Below are positions 59,150 through 64,000 of a stretch of DNA of 64,000 nucleotides, one piece after another. The DNA is taken from NCBI GenBank assembly GCA_021397835.1, contig JAJFZO010000609.1, forward strand, positions 5,334,001-5,398,000, read 5' to 3'. Position numbers and translations under genes: made by a program. Position 1 is the first letter of the stretch; each line of letters opens with the position of its first letter. The DNA comes from Moringa oleifera. Lineage: Eukaryota > Streptophyta > Magnoliopsida > Brassicales > Moringaceae. The notes beneath the pieces were generated by a model. That model did not search any database. It saw nothing but the letters and a program-made list of their open reading frames with translations, and was not told the origin of the DNA.

Positions 59150-60240
59150 ACGTGATCTAGTGCAAATCATGCTCCATGTGTGAATTGTACTTTTTTTTAA
59201 CATGGAAAAGTTTAAGTGCAATAGAAAAATAAAGAGAGTTGTTCATCATGTTTAAATGTTATTTGACTAATAAATGACCTTTTACTAATTTTATTCGCTA
59301 CTTTACAGATATGTTTGGGTAAGACATAGCCATGTTCTTTGTTTGTAAGTTATAGTTATGTGGAGTCAAAAGATGAATAGACATTAATCAGTACAAGGTT
59401 TGTCTTATTCTTTTACTTCTAACCAAAATATGACAATCCTTCTCTGCCCTGCTTTCAACCTATGACTTACCTATCTGTTTGTTGATCTACCTTGTTATGT
59501 ATGTATTTCTTTATATATGTCATGAAGAAGTTTTTTGAGCTAGATAAACTTGTGCAGACTATTGATTTAAAATCCAATAAATTAGGTAATACTTTCATTC
59601 TTGTTTCTAAGCATGCAAATTGAACTTTTCTCTTTAATCTTCTTTATTTCAATGAATGCGAATTTTTCGATCACTTTTATTTTTTAATCCAGTTAATTAA
59701 TCTTTTTTCCTTGAATGGTAAGTGTTGTCCGATGATGTGTATTTATAGTGTTTTTAGATCCTTTTTAGGAACCCTTCATCTTTCATAAGCTAAGATAGGC
59801 ACTCATCATAGTTGATGTTGACATTTTGAATTGTGCCTTTTTTTATGTGTCACTATTTAACTAGAATAGAAAAAGAGTTAGTTATCACTTTTTTTTTTTG
59901 ATTGATAGGAGACTTCTTTACTAGTTTGATTCAAAACTTTTTAGAATACTAAGCCATAGGTTTGTGTAGAAGTTATATTTATATAGAAATGAATACTCAT
60001 CATTCAAAACAAGTTTGCTCTATTCTTTGCATACAACCAAAAAAGGCATTATTTTTGTCTTTTGCTTTCAATTTATAATATTCTTGTTTGCATGTCTTTT
60101 GCCTCGTTTGTTTATGTAATTGTATATATTTTTTGATGAAGTTTTTAAGCAGGAGAGATCTTTAAACACTCTTGTTTTAATGTGCAATAAATTATGTTAT
60201 GCTTCCACTCTTCTTTTTGAGCATATAAAATGTTTTCCTT
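59150..60240. repeat. Diverged tandem duplication, unit about 0.6 kb
   Basis: The stretch near 59,520-59,620 (atgaagaagttttttgagct...tctaagcatgcaaa) aligns with 60,135-60,232 (tgatgaagtttttaagcagg...tgagcatataaaa), and the 300 bp before each also align loosely, with an offset near 610 bp. Divergence is high, so borders are approximate. Confidence 0.5.
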
Positions 60241-60404
60241 TTGGTATTTGCATTGGATACTCTAGAGTGCTTATGAAGTAATGTTTCATCAGAAAGATGA
60301 GGAACTTGCATCATATATGTTGTTTAGTTATAACATTTTTTCAACTCTTGTATGTAAATACTGTTGCACCATTTATTCTAAGGTAGTGGAACTATAAGCA
60401 TTAT

Positions 60405-60592
60405 AGTTTGTGCTTATTTAATCTTATCATGCTTATTTACTTACCAAGATGTTCATATGCCCTATAGAAAATATGTTATGTTGAATGTTGTTATTCTTTT
60501 TTTTTTTTTCAATATTGATTCAACCATGCAAATCATCTTATTTTCTAGTCTTTTATCGCTTACTGATGTCAAAACGAAAGTAGAGGGTTGTC
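60405..60592 (+). repeat. About 190 bp direct repeat, right copy
   Basis: Matches 56,690-56,875. Its right end (gtagagggttgtcaccc) is where the DNA changes to the GC-richer gypsy-side sequence. Confidence 0.85.
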
Positions 60593-61045
60593 ACCCCCAC
60601 AAAGCTAGCCATTCATATAGCCTTAGCTTCAGCTTTCCATAACAAGTGTCTTACTCCTCGTAATTGCTATTAACTGGTGGCAACCGTTGCCAACCATTGC
60701 CAGTCGCTACCAACCGCGTGGGCTAGGCGAACCAAGCGCACACCATGTGCCTCATGCTCACGCGTGCCTTTAAAATGGTGCTAATGTGTGCCAATTTCCT
60801 TTGCTTGCTAATGTTTGCTAGCTCGCTTGCTAAGTGCCTCACACACATGTCCAATTCCCTCGAGCCATCTCCATGATGCACGCATCAAGTATATGCTAAA
60901 TACCTCTTGGTGAGATAGCTACTCCTTTAAGCAGCTCTAGTCATGTGCTAGTACTCATTCATTATACTACCCATGGCATCACTTGGGATGGGGCACTAAT
61001 GAGCATCCATGCCATGCCTTCACCATGCCACCATAGCTGAGGGCC
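60593..61045 (-). mobile_element. Probable LTR or 3' untranslated part of the gypsy element
   Basis: GC-richer than all the DNA to its left, and lying just past the chromodomain end of the minus-strand gypsy element. On the minus strand it begins near GGGTAGGTTTGTAAGGCCCTC, which could be the LTR start. No second LTR is present for comparison, so this is inferred from position. Confidence 0.4.
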
Positions 61046-63004
61046 TTACAAACCTACCCCAACAGAAGAGTTTGACGTCTTCATCGACACACCTTATAGA
61101 TAAGCATTAATCTTATCTTCGAACTGCTATAAGGTCATCAGCTTTTCCTATGTAGCATTGACTACTTCTTCCCTATGCCATCACACTAAATTCTATCCGT
61201 TTATTGTTCTTGCTCGCCCCAAGCGTCATATGACAAGGATCTCAGCCAAGTCCTTATCAAAGTGCTTTTAGACCATTGGAAGAGCTCTTATTGTTTTCAC
61301 CCAATCTACATGAGCATCTTCATGATATTTCTTCAAGATACTAACATGAAATGTTGGATGTAGCTTGAATCGTTAGAGCAGTAACAATCTATAAGCCATA
61401 TTACTTACTTTTTTGATAACTTTCGAAATGACCATTAAAGTCCTATTCAAGTCCTTTATGATATCTCTTATCTATCACCTTCTTTCAGATTTGTGGGATT
61501 AGCTTTAGCATCACTTTATCCTCCATATGGAACTCTAAGTCCTTTGGCTTTCCACTAACATGCCATTTCATCCATTTGACTACATTAGCCAAATTATCTC
61601 TAGCTTGCTTTGTTAGCCCTATTTTATCCTGAACAAACTGATAAGTTGCTAGATAGAACCTTGCAATTTCTTTTTTGGCAATATCATGCGAAGTAACAGC
61701 CGCCATCTAAGAAATATCTCTGTTGGGCTCATCTTTTTAGCAGAGAAATGATGGACATCGTAGCAGAACTAAGCAATGTCCAACAAGCCAACCAACTTTT
61801 TTGCCTGGCAATGATACAGTGCCTTAAGTATTCCTTCAATAATTGGATCATTTGCTCGGTCAGAACATCTGTTTGAGGATGGTGGGTAGTGGAGAACTTT
61901 AATTTTGGACCCATCATATTGAAAAAAAAGTCCAAAATCGACCCGTGAATCGTAAGTCTCTGTCACTAATTATGTCCTTAGGCAACCCAAAATACTACAC
62001 TACATTTCTCATAATTAGCTCAACTGCAATCTCTATTGGACAAGTCTTTGGTGCAACAATGAAAATAACACACTCAAAAAAATGATCAACCACTATAAGG
62101 ATCGATCTCATACATTTCACCTTTGAAAAGTCGACAATGAAGTCCATCGAGATGGATTACCATGGCTTCTTTGGAATAGGCAAAGGCTACAACAATCTTG
62201 CCCTTTTCTTTCTTTCGATCTTGTCTTATTGGCATATAAAATATGTTTTGACATAGAACTCTACATCCTCCGCCATCTTTGGCCAAAAATATAACTTTTC
62301 AAATAAAGCCATCATTCTCTGCACCCTTGAGTGATCAGCCCATTAAGGGTTTTCTTAAGCAACTCATACCTCAAGCCGCCACTGCTTGGAATAAATAGCC
62401 TACTACCCTTGTCATATAGCAAATCATCCTCTAGCCAATACTTCTACACAAGGCCCTCTGAAACTTGTTGCTTAAGCTTCATAAAGCTCGAGTCTAACTA
62501 AGATTATTCTTTGATTCAATGACTAAACGTTGCTCACATTGAGAACGATGCTGCAATATAAGCTTCAATCCTCTTTTTTTCTTAAAGTATCTACCACCTG
62601 ATTCTGCAAACTAGGTTTATGTAGTCAAAGAAAATCAAATTTCATAAGAAATTCTTGCAAATGTGCTTGCTTGGGAGTCAACTTCTTCTGCATCTTAAAA
62701 TATGTGTTTGCCATATTATCCGGTATCACTCCATACATCCAAGTAATGCATTACTGCAACCATCTATTTTTTGTGAACCAAATATCTTCTTCGCATCCTT
62801 GAACTTTCGACTCTCAAAAGTAATGAGGTGCCCCTCTTGCACCAAGACCCCTCCAATGGCCCTATCCAAAGCATCTGTTTGTACCTCAAAAGATTTCTTA
62901 AAATCTGGCAAGGTCAAAATAGAGTTTAAAGGCAATACTATCTTTAGCTTCTCAAAAGCATCCTAATAAGCATCCATTGATAACCTTGGGTTGTCTTTCA
63001 TGCC
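61046..63004 (-). mobile_element. Ty3/gypsy chromovirus fragment: RNase H, integrase, chromodomain
   Basis: From right to left on the minus strand: RNase H (about 62,970-62,600; SFEVQTDALDRAIGGVLVQE then FESRKFKDAKKIF), the integrase zinc region and core (about 62,300-61,930; frames with IHLDGLHCRLFKGEM and FSTTHHPQTDVLTEQMIQLL), integrase C terminus (61,706-61,485; SGKPKDLEFHMEDKVMLKLI), and a worn chromodomain (about 61,260-61,040) with EKLMTL, QFEDKINAYL and TSNSSVGVG-like pieces. The chromodomain places it among chromoviruses. Reverse transcriptase and gag, expected to the right, are cut off by the tandem array at about 63,005. Many stops and shifts. Confidence 0.88.
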
Positions 63005-64000
63005 TAAGGACTAAGCGATGTAATGTTCGTGGCACACTTGTTAGACGCACAATCGAGGGACGTAACTACGAAGGTCTGGCTTGTGTTAGACGCTCTTGGC
63101 TTGGCTAGTGTGCTTTGTGTCGTAGCATGTTGGGCCTTGTACCCATATCATACCTTTTATGGGCAACCTTAGCCTACCATCTGTGCCTTGATACCAAGCG
63201 ATGTGACACTTGTAGCACACTCGCTAAGTAAATGATCGAAGGATGTAGTGACTAAGGGTTGGCATGGGTTGGGCACTTTTGGCTTCACTGGCACCCTTAA
63301 TGCTATAGCACACTATGCCTTGCCCTTATGCCATGCCTGTTAGGAGTAGCTTTGGCTTGTCTCTTGTCCGTTAGGCCTAGGTGATGCTATGCTCATGACA
63401 TGCTCATTAGGCACATGATAAAAAGATGTAATGATAAATAGGTTGTTTTATGTTGGGCGCTTCTAGCTTGGCTAGTGCGCCTTGTGTTGTAGCATGTTGG
63501 GCCTTGCACACATGCCATATCGGCTATGGGTAGCCTTGGCATAAGGACTTGGTGATACGATGTTCGTGGCACGCTAGCTAGGCACATGATTGAAGAACTA
63601 GCGATGAAGGGCAAGCTTGTGTTGGGCGCTTTTAGCTTGGCTGACATACCTTGTATTGGAGCATGCTTGGCCTTGCACTCACATCGTACCTACTTAAGGT
63701 AGTCTTAGCTCCTTTCTCGTGCCCTAAGACTAAGTGATGCGATACTTATGGAATGCTTTTTGGGCATACAATCAAAGGACGTAGCGATGAGAGGCTGGCT
63801 TGTGTTGGGCCTTACACCTATGTCATGCTTACTAAGGGTAATTGGCTTGCCTCACATGCCTTGGGATCATTCGAGGTAATGCTTGTGGCACTCTTGCTAG
63901 GCATATGATCAAGGGATGTAGCTACAAGGGGCTGGCTTATGTTGAGTACTCTTATCTTGAATCCATGCCTTGTACTACAACATGTTAGGCCATGCGCCCA
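63005..64000. repeat. GC-richer tandem array, units about 140-190 bp
   Basis: Units begin near 63,011, 63,197, 63,377, 63,549, 63,731 and 63,868 with variants of aagcgatgtaatgttcgtgg. Each contains a middle like gtgttgggcgcttttggctt and an end like catgttgggccttgcaccca. The array continues past the window edge. Open frames here cross unit borders and do not look like proteins. Confidence 0.85.

Noticed and set aside
1..64000. CRISPR arrays, rRNA and tRNA genes, bacterial-type operons
   Set aside because: None seen; the repeats present are satellites, microsatellites or segmental copies.

Overview
This is a nuclear window from a flowering plant, probably a woody eudicot. The evidence is the low GC content, the split exons with GT/AG borders, the Ty1/copia and Ty3/gypsy LTR retrotransposons, and the exon remnants of plant gene families. 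I cannot fix the species. I found no intact protein-coding gene, tRNA, rRNA or CRISPR array. Almost everything recognisable is broken: retrotransposon fragments, duplicated blocks and gene pieces that carry stops and frameshifts but still keep introns and splice sites.

Region 1 (1-16.8 kb) is a nested set of duplications whose gene pieces all read on the minus strand. Block B (copies at 2.8-5.3 and 7.0-9.6 kb) holds biotin-carboxylase exons of homomeric acetyl-CoA carboxylase, an unidentified exon set called X here, and the start of a kinesin-14 motor domain. Block A (copies at 0-2.8 and 11.7-15.2 kb, with a partial copy at 9.7-10.9 kb) holds an unidentified exon set called Y. The last exon of a VTI1-type v-SNARE lies at the edge of two of the A copies. 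A third acetyl-CoA carboxylase piece sits at 5.6-6.2 kb, and two TAC/GCT-rich microsatellites flank the carboxylase copies.

Region 2 (16.8-31.6 kb) starts with a 2.5 kb, extremely A-rich tandem array with units near 0.75 kb. It then holds a three-exon pseudogene of a small conserved plant protein (22.4-24.3 kb), several mini- and microsatellites, and one exon of an ABCC-type ABC transporter (28.0-28.3 kb). Long AT-rich stretches between these show nothing I recognise.

Region 3 (31.7-56.7 kb) is built from copia elements and a direct segmental duplication (31.7-37.9 and 45.3-51.5 kb, offset about 13.6 kb). Each copy carries a minus-strand copia fragment, an AIR9-like A9-repeat exon, a further copy of X, and exon 1 of an omega-hydroxyacid O-feruloyltransferase (BAHD family). 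Copia elements of other families fill the gap and the right side. One LTR at 44.0-44.7 kb is shared by two tandem element copies.

Region 4 (56.7-64 kb) holds a 14-3-3 exon, diverged local duplications, the 3' part of a chromodomain Ty3/gypsy element on the minus strand (61.0-63.0 kb), and a GC-richer array of about 180 bp units that runs off the end.

The main result is that pieces of at least eight unrelated host genes have been brought together and multiplied in 64 kb as genomic DNA, introns included. This fits DNA-level capture (Helitron or Pack-type) or repeated unequal exchange better than retroposition. I could not identify element termini.
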